Made by a program: the position numbers and the translations under genes. From Oceanisphaera marina (GTDB taxonomy: Bacteria > Pseudomonadota > Gammaproteobacteria > Enterobacterales > Aeromonadaceae): 64,000 nt of DNA. The stretch is from contig NZ_BMKE01000008.1 of the NCBI RefSeq assembly GCF_014643915.1, positions 56,786-120,785 of the forward strand, given 5' to 3'. The notes below the pieces were generated by a model. It did no database searches. It worked only from the letters and a program-made list of their open reading frames with translations, and was not told where the DNA came from. Below are positions 1-10,292 of this stretch, piece after piece (position 1 is the stretch's first letter; the number at the start of each line of letters is the position of its first letter).

Positions 1-3000
1 ATCGTCGCGTTATCAACCGTAACAACCGTCTGAAGCGTCTGCTGGATCTGGCCGCGCCCGATATTATCGTGCGTAACGAAAAGCGTATGCTGCAGGAATC
101 TGTGGATGCGCTGCTGGATAACGGCCGTCGTGGCCGAGCCATTACCGGATCCAACAAGCGCCCGCTGAAATCCCTGGCCGACATGATCAAGGGTAAGCAG
201 GGTCGTTTCCGTCAGAACTTGCTCGGTAAGCGCGTGGACTACTCCGGTCGTTCCGTTATTACCGTAGGCCCGACGCTGCGTCTGCATCAGTGCGGCCTGC
301 CGAAGAAGATGGCACTCGAGCTGTTCAAGCCGTTCATCTATGGCAAGCTGGAAGCACGTGGCCTGGCCACTACCATCAAAGCCGCCAAGAAAATGGTTGA
401 GCGCGAAGAAGCGGTTGTTTGGGATATCCTGGACGACGTGATCCGCGAGCACCCGGTACTGCTTAACCGTGCACCTACCCTGCACCGTCTGGGTATCCAG
501 GCGTTCGAGCCGGTACTGATTGAAGGTAAAGCGATTCAGTTGCACCCCTTGGTGTGTGCGGCCTATAACGCCGACTTCGATGGTGACCAGATGGCGGTAC
601 ACGTACCGCTGACCATAGAAGCACAGCTTGAAGCTCGTGCGCTTATGATGTCGACCAACAACATACTGTCACCGGCCAACGGCGAACCTATCATAGTTCC
701 TTCACAGGACGTGGTACTGGGTCTGTATTACATGACCCGCGACAAGATCAACGCCAAAGGCGAAGGCATGTTGCTGACCAGCGCCAAAGAGGCGGAAAAG
801 GTCTATCGTGCCGGCCATGCCGAATTGCATGCCAAGGTTAAAGTTCGGATCACCGACTTTGAACGCATGGAAGACGGCAGCGAAGTGGAAACCACGGCTA
901 TCCGTGATACCACTATCGGTCGCGCCATTCTGAGCCTGGTTGTGCCAAAAGGTCTGCCGTTCAGCATGATCGATCAGGCCATGGGCAAGAAGCAGATCTC
1001 CAAGTTGCTGAACGGCTGTTATCGCCGTCTGGGCTTGAAAGATTCGGTTATCTTTGCTGACCAACTGATGTATACCGGTTTCCAGTACGCCACTCTGTCT
1101 GGTGTTTCTGTCGGTATCAACGACATGGTTATTCCGGATGCCAAGAAGCACATCATCGAAGAAGCGGAAGCCGAAGTTTCTGAAATCCAGGAGCAATTCC
1201 AGTCTGGTCTGGTGACTGCCGGTGAGCGTTACAACAAGGTTATCGATATCTGGGCCAGCGCCAACGAGCGTGTATCCAAGGCGATGATGGAAAACCTGTC
1301 GAAAGACAAGGTGATTGACGCCGAAGGTAATGAAGTGCTGCAGGATTCGTTCAACAGCATCTTTATGATGGCCGATTCCGGCGCTCGTGGTAGTGCCGCC
1401 CAGATCCGTCAGTTGGCGGGTATGCGTGGTCTGATGGCCAAGCCGGATGGCTCCATCATCGAAACGCCGATTATTGCGAACTTCCGTGAAGGCTTGAACG
1501 TACTCCAGTACTTCAACTCCACTCACGGTGCTCGTAAAGGTCTGGCGGATACCGCACTGAAAACCGCAAACTCCGGTTATCTGACCCGTCGTCTGGTTGA
1601 CGTGGCACAGGATCTGGTGATTACGGCCGACGACTGCGGCACCTTTGATGGCTTGTGGATCACTTCCCTGATTGAAGGCGGCGACGTTGTTGAGCCATTG
1701 CGCGAGCGCGTACTGGGTCGTGTGGTTGCCGAAGACGTGATTCGCCCAGGCACCGACAACGAAATTCTGGTTGCCCGTAACACCCTGCTCGACGAGAAGT
1801 GGTGTGACGAGCTGGAAGAGAGCTCGGTTGACCGCATCAAGGTGCGCTCCGTTATCTCTTGTGATAACGACCACGGTGTATGTGCCCATTGTTATGGCCG
1901 TGATCTGGCCCGTGGCCACCTGGTAAACCAGGGCGAAGCAGTCGGTGTTATCGCTGCCCAGTCTATCGGTGAGCCGGGTACCCAGCTGACCATGCGTACC
2001 TTCCACATCGGTGGTGCGGCATCACGAGCGGCAGCAGAAAACAGCATCCAGGTGAAAAACGCCGGTGCCCTGAAACTGCAAAACGCCAAGTTCGTTACCA
2101 ATGCCGATGGCAAGACCGTTATCGTATCGCGTTCTTCCGAGCTGACCATTATCGATGAGATGGGTCAAACTCGTGAAAACCACAAGCTGCCTTACGGTGC
2201 CTTGCTGGACAAAGCGGACGGTGAGCAGGTTCAAGTTGGCCAAATCGTGGCAACCTGGGACCCGCACACTCACCCGATCGTCACCGAAGTGGCGGGACAC
2301 GTTAAGTTTATCGACATGATTGATGGCGTGACCATCAGCCGTCAAACCGACGAACTGACTGGCCTGTCCAGCATAGTGGTGATGGACGTGAACGAGCGTC
2401 CGGCTTCTGGTAAAGATTTGCGTCCTACCGTCAAGTTGATCGACGACCACGGTAACGATGTATTCATCCCGGGTACCGACCTGTCTGCCCTGTACTTCTT
2501 GCCTGGCCGCGCGATTGTGAGCCTGGAAGATGGTGCCGTGGTAAACGTGGGTGACGCGGTTGCGCGTATTCCACAGGAATCCAGTGGTACCAAGGATATT
2601 ACCGGTGGTCTGCCACGGGTTGCCGACTTGTTTGAAGCTCGTCAGCCGAAAGAGCCGGCCATTCTGGCGGAAATTTCGGGCACCATTTCCTTCGGTAAAG
2701 AGACCAAGGGCAAGCGCCGTTTGGTGATCACGCCGTTGGATGGTAACAATGCCTACGAAGAGATGATCCACAAGTGGCGTCATCTGAACGTGTTCGAAGG
2801 TGAGAAGGTCGAAAAAGGCGAAGTTCTGGCCGACGGTCCCGAGTCACCACACGATATTCTGCGTTTGCGTGGCATCAGCCCCGTAGCCAACTATATCGTG
2901 AACGAAGTGCAAGAGGTTTACCGCTTGCAGGGCGTTAAGATCAACGACAAGCACATTGAAACCATCGTACGTCAGATGCTGCGTCGTGCCGAAATTATGG

Positions 3001-3404
3001 ATTCGGGTGATTCCGATTTCATTACCGGCGAGCAAGCGGAAGTGGTACGTATCCGCCAGGCCAACCGCGCGTTGGAAGCGGCCGGCAAGCAGCCTGTTGC
3101 TTACCGTCATGTGCTGATGGGTATTACCAAGGCCTCGTTGAGCACCGAATCTTTCATCTCGGCGGCGTCCTTCCAGGAAACCACTCGAGTACTGACCGAA
3201 GCAGCCGTCTCCGGCAAGGTAGACGATTTGCGCGGTCTGAAAGAAAACGTAATTGTCGGCCGTCTGGTTCCGGCAGGTACGGGTTTTGCTTACCATCAGG
3301 CACGCAATGCCAAGCGTAACCCAGAGCAGCAAGTGACTGTATCGGCAGATGAAGCCGAGCAGAACCTGGCTAATCTGTTGAACGCAGCTGGTAGTAACGA
3401 ATAA
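1..3404 (+). CDS. rpoC: DNA-directed RNA polymerase subunit beta' (3' part, truncated by window edge)
   Basis: Largest catalytic subunit of RNA polymerase. The frame is open from the first complete codon at position 3 and ends at TAA 3402-3404. About 1133 residues are present; by comparison with the 1407-residue E. coli protein roughly the first 270 are outside the window. The Mg-binding catalytic motif NADFDGDQM is encoded at 567-593, and the second zinc site ([11 protein letters not shown] region) lies near 1860-1900, followed by the bridge-helix and trigger-loop region with the [16 protein letters not shown] block. The C-terminal length is consistent with the lineage-specific insertion seen in E. 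coli. A strong intrinsic terminator follows at once, so this is the last gene of its operon, normally rpoBC. Identity is certain. Confidence 0.99.
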   Translation, partial: RRVINRNNRLKRLLDLAAPDIIVRNEKRMLQESVDALLDNGRRGRAITGSNKRPLKSLADMIKGKQGRFRQNLLGKRVDYSGRSVITVGPTLRLHQCGLPKKMALELFKPFIYGKLEARGLATTIKAAKKMVEREEAVVWDILDDVIREHPVLLNRAPTLHRLGIQAFEPVLIEGKAIQLHPLVCAAYNADFDGDQMAVHVPLTIEAQLEARALMMSTNNILSPANGEPIIVPSQDVVLGLYYMTRDKINAKGEGMLLTSAKEAEKVYRAGHAELHAKVKVRITDFERMEDGSEVETTAIRDTTIGRAILSLVVPKGLPFSMIDQAMGKKQISKLLNGCYRRLGLKDSVIFADQLMYTGFQYATLSGVSVGINDMVIPDAKKHIIEEAEAEVSEIQEQFQSGLVTAGERYNKVIDIWASANERVSKAMMENLSKDKVIDAEGNEVLQDSFNSIFMMADSGARGSAAQIRQLAGMRGLMAKPDGSIIETPIIANFREGLNVLQYFNSTHGARKGLADTALKTANSGYLTRRLVDVAQDLVITADDCGTFDGLWITSLIEGGDVVEPLRERVLGRVVAEDVIRPGTDNEILVARNTLLDEKWCDELEESSVDRIKVRSVISCDNDHGVCAHCYGRDLARGHLVNQGEAVGVIAAQSIGEPGTQLTMRTFHIGGAASRAAAENSIQVKNAGALKLQNAKFVTNADGKTVIVSRSSELTIIDEMGQTRENHKLPYGALLDKADGEQVQVGQIVATWDPHTHPIVTEVAGHVKFIDMIDGVTISRQTDELTGLSSIVVMDVNERPASGKDLRPTVKLIDDHGNDVFIPGTDLSALYFLPGRAIVSLEDGAVVNVGDAVARIPQESSGTKDITGGLPRVADLFEARQPKEPAILAEISGTISFGKETKGKRRLVITPLDGNNAYEEMIHKWRHLNVFEGEKVEKGEVLADGPESPHDILRLRGISPVANYIVNEVQEVYRLQGVKINDKHIETIVRQMLRRAEIMDSGDSDFITGEQAEVVRIRQANRALEAAGKQPVAYRHVLMGITKASLSTESFISAASFQETTRVLTEAAVSGKVDDLRGLKENVIVGRLVPAGTGFAYHQARNAKRNPEQQVTVSADEAEQNLANLLNAAGSNE

Positions 3405-3433
3405 CGATTATCTCGACTCGCTGATAAGACAAG

Positions 3434-3459
3434 GGCTCCCGCAAGGGGGCCTTTTTTTT
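3434..3459 (+). terminator. Intrinsic terminator of the rpoC operon
   Basis: Seven-pair G/C-rich stem (GGCTCCC 3434-3440 with GGGGGCC 3445-3451, one G-T pair), GCAA tetraloop and eight T residues. Confidence 0.93.
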
Positions 3460-3682
3460 GGCTGCGCGGTAAAGTGCGAAGCGTAAAGAGTGAAGGGGAC
3501 GAAATAGCAAGCAGCCGAAAACCTGGGGTACGCTTTACGCCGTCCGTTAAAGAAAAACATGTCTTTTGTAGCCGCCGCGACCGCTGCGAAATACTGCGCA
3601 GCAGGATAGCTGTTGTTAATGATAGTGGATCGCGTAAAGCGTATGACGTACAGCTTTTCTTGCTGCCTTATTCATTAAAGGC
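3460..3682. other. Intergenic region between rpoC and the cysJ promoter, no gene seen
   Basis: About 220 bases without a convincing gene. A 70-codon GTG-initiated frame at 3474-3686 has no Shine-Dalgarno sequence and no recognisable protein. The stretch contains several short permutations of GCGTAAAG/CTTTACGC (near 3484, 3532 and 3632), similar to low-complexity motifs in other intergenic gaps of this window. Confidence 0.5.
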
Positions 3683-3738
3683 ATAAATAATCCTTTCTTA
3701 TTCTTTCTTGTTGCACTCAACCTCGCTTAAGCTATATG
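3683..3738 (+). promoter_or_regulatory. Putative cysJIH promoter with CysB-like activator site
   Basis: A weak sigma-70 promoter, TTGCAC (3711-3716), 16-bp spacer and TATATG (3733-3738), precedes the cysJ start by about 27 bases. Just upstream, at 3683-3706, is an A/T-rich element containing ATAA-N7-TTAT (3687-3701). It matches an element at the same place upstream of cysG in 19 of 24 positions. CysB, the LysR-type activator of sulfur assimilation, binds just upstream of a poor -35 box in enterobacteria; its involvement here is inference. Confidence 0.5.
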
Positions 3739-3764
3739 CATCTGGAAAAGTGGAAGTGAATGTC

Positions 3765-5567
3765 ATGCTGTTAAAAGAACTCGCGGCGTCTGCCAGCCCG
3801 CTGAACGAACAACAAGTCCATAAGCTTACTCAGGTGGCAGCCGAGTTAAGTGCGACTCAGCTGGCCTGGGTGAGCGGTTATTTTTACGGCATCAGCCAGC
3901 AGGCCGGTGGCATTGCTGCCCCCGCTTTGGCGGCGAATGCTCAGCCCGCGGGTAAGCTGACCATTATTTATGCTTCGCAAACCGGTAATGCCAAAGGGGT
4001 TGCCGAGGCATTGCAGGCCAAAGCCAGCGCCAATGGTGTGGCGGTGGCGCTGTACAATGCCGCTGACTACAAGGTCAAGCAGCTTAAAAAAGAAACCCAT
4101 GTATTGCTGGTTGCCAGTACCAATGGCGAGGGCGAAGCCCCCGACGATGCCATCGAGTTTCATAAACAGCTGAAAGCCGGTAAGGCCGGCAAGCTCGAGG
4201 GTCTCAATTATGGCGTGATTGGCCTGGGTGACTCTTCTTATGAATTCTATTGCCAGACCGGCAAAGACTTCGATGAATACTTGAGCAAGGCCGGTGCCAA
4301 GCCACTGTTGGGCCGCCTGGACGCCGACGTTGACTACGACGCGGTATGCGAAAACTGGAGTGAAGAAGCCGTCGCGCTGGTGAAAGAGGCCCTAAAATCC
4401 GATGCTGCCAATGAAGTGGCGCCTGTGGTCCCCCTGACGCACGGCGCGACCAGCCTCTATAACAAGAAGCATCCGTTTACCGCCGAGCTGCTGACCAACC
4501 AGGCGATCACCGGTCGAGATTCCGACCGCGACGTACGCCACTTCGAAATTTCACTGGAAGGCTCGGATCTGACGTATCAGCCGGGTGATGCCCTGGGTGT
4601 CTGGTTCAGCAATGACGAACAACTGGTGGATGCCCTGTTGGCCCAGACCGGCGTGGATGCCAGCAGCGAAGTGATCGTTGATGAGCAGAGTCTGACGATT
4701 CGTGAAGCCTTGATTCATCATTATGAACTGACCCAGGGTTACGCCAGCTTTGTGCAGGCCTATTCGGAACTGACCGATGCCGCCAAACTGCGCGCTCTGG
4801 TCGACGACAAGGCGGCATTGCGTGAATACTGTGCCAATCACCAAATCCTGGATATTGCGCGCGAACAGCAAGGGCAGCTGACTGCCGAGCAGCTGCAAGC
4901 CAGCCTGCGCCGCCTGACGCCGCGTTTGTATTCCATTGCCTCGGCCCAGTCGGAAGTGGAAGAAGAAGTGCATCTGACCGTGGGTGTGGTGCGTTTCGAC
5001 CAGGATGGCGAAGCCCGTAACGGCGGCGCCTCTTCCTATCTGGCCGACCGGCTGGAAGAAGGCGGCAAGGTACGGGTGTTTGTAGAGCATAACGACAACT
5101 TCCGCCTGCCAGCCAATGACGATACGCCGGTGATCATGGTGGGTCCTGGCACCGGCATAGCGCCGTTCCGCGCCTTCTTGCAAGAGCGGGATGCCCGCGA
5201 TGCCAGCGGCAAAAACTGGTTGTTCTTCGGTAACCCGCATTTCACTCAGGATTTCCTGTATCAGCTGGAGTGGCAGCGCTATGTGAAATCCGGCTTGCTG
5301 AACAAGATTTCGCTGGCCTTCAGCCGTGACCAGCAAGAAAAGGTCTATGTGCAGCACAAGTTGCGCGAACAGGGTGGCGAGGTGTACGCCTGGCTGGAGC
5401 AGGGTGCCCATTTCTATGTGTGTGGCGATGCCAACAAGATGGCCAAAGACGTACACCAGGCACTGATTGAGCTGGTGGCCGAGCACGGCAACAAGAGCCG
5501 CGAACAGGCTGAAGACTATGTAGATGCGCTGCGCGCAGCCAAGCGTTACCAGAGGGATGTATACTAA
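3765..5567 (+). CDS. cysJ: NADPH-dependent sulfite reductase flavoprotein, alpha component
   Basis: Supplies electrons from NADPH through FAD and FMN to the CysI haemoprotein for reduction of sulfite to sulfide in the cytoplasm. The 600 residues match E. coli CysJ (599) in length. An N-terminal flavodoxin domain has the FMN phosphate loop SQTGNA at 71-76; the ferredoxin-reductase-like half carries the FAD motif RLYS at 387-390 and the NADPH motif GPGTG at 460-464; the protein ends in the conserved DVY. The ATG at 3765 was chosen because a GGAAG ribosome-binding site precedes it and the N-terminus then aligns with CysJ; an upstream TTG at 3708 lies inside the promoter. The stop codon overlaps the cysI start by one base (TAATG), implying translational coupling. 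Confidence 0.97.
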   Translation: MLLKELAASASPLNEQQVHKLTQVAAELSATQLAWVSGYFYGISQQAGGIAAPALAANAQPAGKLTIIYASQTGNAKGVAEALQAKASANGVAVALYNAADYKVKQLKKETHVLLVASTNGEGEAPDDAIEFHKQLKAGKAGKLEGLNYGVIGLGDSSYEFYCQTGKDFDEYLSKAGAKPLLGRLDADVDYDAVCENWSEEAVALVKEALKSDAANEVAPVVPLTHGATSLYNKKHPFTAELLTNQAITGRDSDRDVRHFEISLEGSDLTYQPGDALGVWFSNDEQLVDALLAQTGVDASSEVIVDEQSLTIREALIHHYELTQGYASFVQAYSELTDAAKLRALVDDKAALREYCANHQILDIAREQQGQLTAEQLQASLRRLTPRLYSIASAQSEVEEEVHLTVGVVRFDQDGEARNGGASSYLADRLEEGGKVRVFVEHNDNFRLPANDDTPVIMVGPGTGIAPFRAFLQERDARDASGKNWLFFGNPHFTQDFLYQLEWQRYVKSGLLNKISLAFSRDQQEKVYVQHKLREQGGEVYAWLEQGAHFYVCGDANKMAKDVHQALIELVAEHGNKSREQAEDYVDALRAAKRYQRDVY

Positions 5568-7258
5568 TGAGCGAGCAAAAGCTGTCCGATAACGAACGCA
5601 TGAAGGGCGAAAGTAACTTTCTGCGCGGCACCATAGAGCAAGACTTGCAGGATGAACTGACCGGTGGTTTTACCGGCGACAACTTTCAGCTGATCCGCGT
5701 ACATGGCATGTATCAGCAAGATGACCGCGATATTCGCAACGAACGTACCGCCCAAAAGCTGGAGCCGCTGCATAACGTGATGCTGCGTGCCCGCTTGCCC
5801 GGCGGTATCATCAAGCCCGAACAGTGGCTGGTAATCGACAAGTTTGCCGAAGAAAGCAGCATCTATGGCAGCATCCGCCTGACCACCCGTCAGACCTTCC
5901 AGTTTCACGGTGTGCTCAAGCGCGACATCAAGCACATGCACCAGACCCTGAACAGCACCGGCATCGACTCTATCGCCACCGCCGGTGACGTGAATCGTAA
6001 TGTGCTGTGTACCAGTAACCCGGTTGAGTCTGAGTTGCATCAGGAAGCCTACGAATGGGCGAAGAAAATATCCGAGCACCTGCTGCCCAAGACCCGAGCC
6101 TATCTGGAAATCTGGCTCGATGGTGAACGTCTGGACACTCCGGACGAAGAGCCGATTCTGGGGGCCACTTACCTGCCGCGTAAATTCAAGACCACGGTAG
6201 TAGTGCCCCCCCATAACGATGTGGATGTGCACGCCAACGATTTGAACTTTATTGCCATTGCCGAAGCCGGCAAGTTAATCGGCTTTAACGTGCTGGTAGG
6301 CGGTGGCCTGGCCATGACCCATGGTGATACCGCCACTTATCCGCGCAAAGCCACGGATTTTGGCTTTATTCCGCTGTCGCATACCATTGCCATCGCCGAG
6401 GCGGTGGTGACCACCCAGCGTGATATGGGTAACCGGGTCGAGCGTAAGAACGCCAAAACCAAATACACCCTGGAGCGGGTGGGCGTAGAGGTCTTCAAGG
6501 CCGAAGTAGAAAAACGTGCCGGTATCGCCTTTGCCGAGACTCGTCCTTATGAATTCACCAGCCGTGGCGATCGTTTTGGTTGGGTTGAGGGCATAGACGG
6601 TAAACAGCATCTGACCCTGTTCATCGAAAACGGTCGTATTCTGGACTATCCCGGCAAGCCTCTGAAAACCGGCATGCGTGAAATTGCCAAGATCCATCAG
6701 GGTGATTTCCGTTTAACGGCCAACCAGAACCTGATTATTGCCGGTGTCTCTGCCAGCGACAAGGCGCAGATAGAGCAGCTGGCGCGTCAACACGGTTTGT
6801 TGGAAGACTCGACATCCGAGCAGCGTAAAAGCTCCATGGCCTGTGTGGCACTGCCAACCTGCCCGCTGGCGATGGCGGAGTCGGAGCGGGTGTTACCTGA
6901 GTATGTAACCCAGTTGGAAGGGTATCTGGCCAAGCACAACATCAGCGATGACAACATCATCTTCCGGGTCACCGGCTGCCCCAACGGCTGTGGTCGCGCC
7001 ATGCTGGCGGAAATAGGTTTGGTCGGCAAGGCGCCGGGTCGCTATAACCTGCACCTGGGCGGTAACCGCGAAGGCACGCGTATTCCGCGCATGTACAAAG
7101 AAAACATTACCGACACACAAATCATGCAGGAACTCGACGAGCTGATTGGTCGTTGGTCCGCCGAGCGCAATAGTGGTGAAGGCTTTGGTGATTTTGTGAT
7201 CCGTGCCGGTATTATCGCCCCCGTTATTGATTCAGCGAGGGATTTTTATGCAGTCTAG
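5567..7258 (+). CDS. cysI: Assimilatory sulfite reductase haemoprotein, beta component
   Basis: Catalyses the six-electron reduction of sulfite to sulfide using sirohaem coupled to a 4Fe-4S cluster, with electrons from CysJ. It is 563 residues long (E. coli 570). The four cluster/sirohaem cysteines are visible as C426 and C432 (CVALPTC) and C471 and C475 (CPNGC). The N-terminal half has the ferredoxin-like repeat ([15 protein letters not shown]). Its start overlaps the cysJ stop and its last 11 bases overlap cysH, so cysJIH is a tightly packed operon. The sirohaem cofactor can be supplied by the cysG product encoded 1.4 kb downstream. Confidence 0.98.
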   Translation: MSEQKLSDNERMKGESNFLRGTIEQDLQDELTGGFTGDNFQLIRVHGMYQQDDRDIRNERTAQKLEPLHNVMLRARLPGGIIKPEQWLVIDKFAEESSIYGSIRLTTRQTFQFHGVLKRDIKHMHQTLNSTGIDSIATAGDVNRNVLCTSNPVESELHQEAYEWAKKISEHLLPKTRAYLEIWLDGERLDTPDEEPILGATYLPRKFKTTVVVPPHNDVDVHANDLNFIAIAEAGKLIGFNVLVGGGLAMTHGDTATYPRKATDFGFIPLSHTIAIAEAVVTTQRDMGNRVERKNAKTKYTLERVGVEVFKAEVEKRAGIAFAETRPYEFTSRGDRFGWVEGIDGKQHLTLFIENGRILDYPGKPLKTGMREIAKIHQGDFRLTANQNLIIAGVSASDKAQIEQLARQHGLLEDSTSEQRKSSMACVALPTCPLAMAESERVLPEYVTQLEGYLAKHNISDDNIIFRVTGCPNGCGRAMLAEIGLVGKAPGRYNLHLGGNREGTRIPRMYKENITDTQIMQELDELIGRWSAERNSGEGFGDFVIRAGIIAPVIDSARDFYAV

Positions 7259-8015
7259 CTTGCTACCCAGTCTGCAAGAGCTGCACTCGCTGTCGCGCGA
7301 AGATCAAGCGGAGGCTCTGGCCCCGCTTAATCAAGAACTGATCGCCATGAGCGCACCCGAGAGGGTGCGTTGGGCAATGGAGAATTTGCCAGGCGAGCCT
7401 GTGCTGTCATCCAGTTTTGGTATTCAGGCGGCGGTCATGCTGCACCTGGTGACCCAGGAAAAAGCCGACATTCCGGTGATTTTGACCGACACCGGCTATC
7501 TGTTTCCCGAAACCTATCGCTTTATCGATGAATTGACCGAGCGACTGGGGCTTAACCTCAAGGTGTATCAAGCCAGCCGCTCAGCCGCCTGGCAAGAAGC
7601 ACGCTATGGCAAGTTGTGGGAGCAGGGCGTCGAGGGCATCAGTCGCTATAACCAGATTAACAAGGTTGAGCCAATGCAGCGGGCGCTGCGTGATTTGCAG
7701 GCCAGTACCTGGTTTTCGGGGTTGCGTCGCAGCCAGTCTGAAACCCGGGACAAACTGGATGTGCTTGGCCTGCAAGGCGGCCGCTTCAAGTTCCTGCCGA
7801 TCATCGACTGGAGCAACAAAGACGTGCACTATTATCTCAAGCAGTTCGATTTGCCGTATCATCCCCTGTGGGAGCTGGGTTATGTCTCGGTTGGTGACGT
7901 GCAAACGACGGCCAAGTGGGAACCCGGCATGTCTGAGGCCGACACCCGTTTCTTTGGTATGAAGCGCGAGTGTGGCCTTCATGAATCGCAGGAAGCCGAC
8001 GGCAGTGGTATTTAA
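7248..8015 (+). CDS. cysH: Phosphoadenosine phosphosulfate (PAPS) reductase
   Basis: Thioredoxin/glutaredoxin-dependent reduction of PAPS to sulfite and PAP. The 255 residues show the PP-loop-like phosphate-binding segment [14 protein letters not shown] and the C-terminal ECGLH signature with the catalytic cysteine at C242. The paired cysteines that bind an Fe-S cluster in APS reductases are not apparent, so PAPS is the likely substrate. The ATG at 7248, inside the end of cysI, follows an AGCGAGGGA ribosome-binding site; a start at 7203 would overlap cysI by 56 bases and lacks support. The enzymes that make PAPS (cysDNC) are not in the window. Confidence 0.96.
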   Translation: MQSSLLPSLQELHSLSREDQAEALAPLNQELIAMSAPERVRWAMENLPGEPVLSSSFGIQAAVMLHLVTQEKADIPVILTDTGYLFPETYRFIDELTERLGLNLKVYQASRSAAWQEARYGKLWEQGVEGISRYNQINKVEPMQRALRDLQASTWFSGLRRSQSETRDKLDVLGLQGGRFKFLPIIDWSNKDVHYYLKQFDLPYHPLWELGYVSVGDVQTTAKWEPGMSEADTRFFGMKRECGLHESQEADGSGI

Positions 8016-8043
8016 TCGCTACGGCTCCTGATAAGGATAGCGC

Positions 8044-8457
8044 ATGCGAGTACAGGAGATAATGACACGGCGTATTGCCACCATTCATCAGGACGATCGG
8101 TTGCAGTTGGTGCATGATATTTTTGCTCAGGCGCCGTTTCGTCATTTGTTGGTACTGAATGGTCAGGAGCAGCTGTGTGGCATCATCAGCCATGCGGACA
8201 TGACGGCGGCACTCAGTCCTTATTTAGGAACCGATGCCGAGGTGGAGCGCGACCGAGAGACGTTGCAACGACGTGCCCATCAAGTGATGAGCCGTAATCT
8301 GGTCACCATTACCGGTGCCGCCACACTGGAAAGTGCCGCTCGCATCATGCTGGAGCACAACATAGGTTGTTTGCCTGTGGTCGAGCAGGGCAGGCTGGAA
8401 GGCCTGGTGTCGTGGAAGGATCTGTTGCGCCAGTTTATTGCTAAAATACCGCAGTAA
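8044..8457 (+). CDS. Tandem CBS-domain protein in the cys operon
   Basis: A 137-residue protein made almost entirely of two CBS domains (about residues 1-60 and 75-135), each with the typical I-M-T/S-x-x-(I/L)-x-T-I opening (EIMTRRIATI and QVMSRNLVTI) and a G-(I/L)-(I/V)-S ending (GIISHADM, GLVSWKDL). CBS pairs usually bind adenosine nucleotides and act as energy or ligand sensors. It starts 28 bases after cysH with an AAGGA ribosome-binding site, so it is probably co-transcribed with cysJIH. Regulation by AMP, ATP, SAM or PAP is possible but unshown. A specific physiological role cannot be read from the sequence. Confidence 0.85.
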   Translation: MRVQEIMTRRIATIHQDDRLQLVHDIFAQAPFRHLLVLNGQEQLCGIISHADMTAALSPYLGTDAEVERDRETLQRRAHQVMSRNLVTITGAATLESAARIMLEHNIGCLPVVEQGRLEGLVSWKDLLRQFIAKIPQ

Positions 8458-8494
8458 GTCTTTCAGTAACAGAAAACGGCTTTTGTATCGCTTC

Positions 8495-8521
8495 AACATA
8501 CCGGCTTTTCTCCGGTATGTT
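8495..8521. repeat. REP-like palindrome downstream of the CBS gene
   Basis: Perfect 10-bp inverted repeat (AACATACCGG 8495-8504, CCGGTATGTT 8512-8521) with a 7-base loop. No T-tract follows, so it is not a classical terminator. Its core ATACCGG-N7-CCGGTAT recurs at 10207-10227 on the other side of cysG, suggesting a dispersed repetitive extragenic element. Confidence 0.6.
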
Positions 8522-8614
8522 TCATGACTCTGGCTGGCGGTCGGCTGGCCATTGATTCTCAGCCAGGCGCTTAGCGTCACCCTTACCCATTCTTGTCCTT
8601 TATTCCTAAAGTGA

Positions 8615-8665
8615 ATAAAAAATCATCTTTCATTCTTTTGAGATCTACATTGGCTCCCTTATAGT
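8615..8665 (+). promoter_or_regulatory. cysG promoter with CysB-like element
   Basis: A good sigma-70 promoter, TTGAGA (8638-8643), 16-bp spacer, TATAGT (8660-8665), lies about 32 bases upstream of cysG. The A/T-rich element at 8615-8638, which abuts the -35 box, matches the cysJ upstream element in 19 of 24 aligned positions without gaps. Control by the same activator is inferred. Confidence 0.6.
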
Positions 8666-8697
8666 AGTGTTACTTTACTGTATGAGTGGACTCGCCC

Positions 8698-10098
8698 ATG
8701 GAACACCTGCCCCTGTTTATTAAAATCAAACACCGCCCTTGCCTGGTTGTGGGGGGCGGTGTGGTTGCGGCGCGCAAGGTGCGCGTATTGCTGGCGCGTG
8801 GCGCACGGCTGACCCTGGTGTCGCCTGAGTTATGCCCAGAACTGCACGCACTGCAGTCGCAGTTTGTCTGGCAGAATGATGTATTCGACGAGCACTATCT
8901 GGACGATCAATTTTTAGTGGTGGCGGCCACCGACAACACCGAGGTGAATGCGCGGGTTTATCAAGCGGCCAACCTACGTGGCTTGTTGGTGAACAAGACC
9001 GATGACAGCAAGCGTTCGGCGGTGATCTTTCCCTCTATTGTGGAACGCTTTCCCTTGCAGGTGGCTTTTAGCACCGGCGGTGATGCCCCCTGGCTGGCGC
9101 GGCTGCTGCGTGCCCGACTGGATGCCCTGTTACCCAAGCACTGGGGTCAGCTAAGCAAGGTGGCGGGCAAGCTGCGGCAAAAGGTGAAACGCTCGTTGAG
9201 CAGCAGCGAAGCCCGGCGTCGATTCTGGGCCAGAACCCAGGACGACACTACCCTGAATGCTTTTTTGAAGCAGGGTAACCTTGCCGCCGCCGAGTTATGG
9301 CTGCAGCAGGAGCTACAGGCGCCTCAGACCGGCGAAGTGATTCTGGTGGGCGCCGGTCCGGGTGACCCCGACTTGCTAACCATCAAGGCGCTTAATGAAT
9401 TGCAGAAAGCCGATGTGGTGTTGTTCGATCAATTGGTGTCTGCAGAAATACTGTCGCTGATCCGCCCCGAGGCCGAGCGAATTTCGGTGGGCAAGAAGGC
9501 GGGTCATCACAGTGTGCCTCAAGATCAAATCAATGAGTTGCTGGTTAAGCAGGCACAAGATGGGAAACGAGTGGTGCGACTGAAGGGCGGAGATCCTTTC
9601 ATGTTTGGCCGTGGTGCCGAAGAGTTGCAAACCCTGAAGGCTGCCGGTATTCGTTATCAGGTGGTGCCGGGCATTACCGCCGCCGCCGGCGCAACCGCCT
9701 ATGCCGGTATTCCGCTGACCCATCGCGACCACGCCCAGAGTGCGGTATTCATTACCGGCCACAGCAAGCAGGATGGCAAAGAGCCGGACTGGTCGTCACT
9801 GGCACAAAGTCGTCAGACCCTGGTGATTTACATGGGCCTGATGCGCTCGGCGCACATCCAGCAGCGCTTGATCGAGCACGGCCTGCCGGCCAGCACGCCG
9901 GTGGCACTCATCGAGCGGGGCACCACGCCTTTGCAGCGGGTAGTGAGAGGTACGCTGAATGAACTTGGCACGCTGGCCGAGCAGGTCGTCAGCCCTTCGT
10001 TGATCGTCATAGGTGGCGTGGCCGCACTGGCGGACTCGCTTGCCTGGTTCAATCCCCAGCCGGTGGCTCAGGACTCGGCCCAAGAGCAATACGCGTAA
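8698..10098 (+). CDS. cysG: Sirohaem synthase (precorrin-2 dehydrogenase/ferrochelatase and uroporphyrinogen-III methyltransferase)
   Basis: Multifunctional enzyme that converts uroporphyrinogen III to sirohaem, the cofactor of CysI. The N-terminal NAD-dependent dehydrogenase/ferrochelatase module has the Rossmann signature VVGGGVVAARK (residues 17-27); the SAM-dependent methyltransferase module begins near residue 212 with GEVILVGAGPGDPDLLT. It has 466 residues (E. coli 457). The ATG at 8698 matches the family start (MEHLPLF against MDHLPIF); a GTG at 8686 adds four residues without similarity. It is separated from the cysJIH transcript by a 240-base gap containing its own promoter and a palindrome. 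Confidence 0.97.
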   Translation: MEHLPLFIKIKHRPCLVVGGGVVAARKVRVLLARGARLTLVSPELCPELHALQSQFVWQNDVFDEHYLDDQFLVVAATDNTEVNARVYQAANLRGLLVNKTDDSKRSAVIFPSIVERFPLQVAFSTGGDAPWLARLLRARLDALLPKHWGQLSKVAGKLRQKVKRSLSSSEARRRFWARTQDDTTLNAFLKQGNLAAAELWLQQELQAPQTGEVILVGAGPGDPDLLTIKALNELQKADVVLFDQLVSAEILSLIRPEAERISVGKKAGHHSVPQDQINELLVKQAQDGKRVVRLKGGDPFMFGRGAEELQTLKAAGIRYQVVPGITAAAGATAYAGIPLTHRDHAQSAVFITGHSKQDGKEPDWSSLAQSRQTLVIYMGLMRSAHIQQRLIEHGLPASTPVALIERGTTPLQRVVRGTLNELGTLAEQVVSPSLIVIGGVAALADSLAWFNPQPVAQDSAQEQYA

Positions 10099-10137
10099 GG
10101 GAAAGCTGGAAGGGAAAGCTGGAAGGGAAAGCTGGAA
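10099..10137. repeat. Three perfect 13-bp tandem repeats directly after the cysG stop
   Basis: The unit GGGAAAGCTGGAA occurs three times head to tail (10099-10111, 10112-10124, 10125-10137), starting on the base after the TAA of cysG. Confidence 0.9.
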
Positions 10138-10203
10138 GGGTAGCTTTGCGCTGTCAGAAACAGCCAAGATCAAACCTGAGTAAACATCTTGCCTTATACG
10201 ATC

Positions 10204-10227
10204 GTCATACCGGACTTGCTCCGGTAT
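10204..10227. repeat. REP-like palindrome between cysG and the TIGR03899-type gene
   Basis: ATACCGG (10207-10213), 7-base loop, CCGGTAT (10221-10227). It has the same core as the palindrome at 8495-8521. No T-tract is present. Confidence 0.55.
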
Positions 10228-10292
10228 CTTGCTTGGCTTGGCGTGGTGTCGTCAGTCGCTGATCGCTTACGGCTTAAAGCTGTGTATTTAAG

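Noticed and set aside
702-2006. 434-codon open frame antisense to rpoC
   Set aside because: Lies wholly inside a certain gene on the other strand; no family resemblance, and long antisense frames are expected from the codon pattern of highly expressed genes.
3474-3686. 70-codon GTG frame between rpoC and cysJ
   Set aside because: No ribosome-binding site, no homology, and it runs into the cys promoter element.
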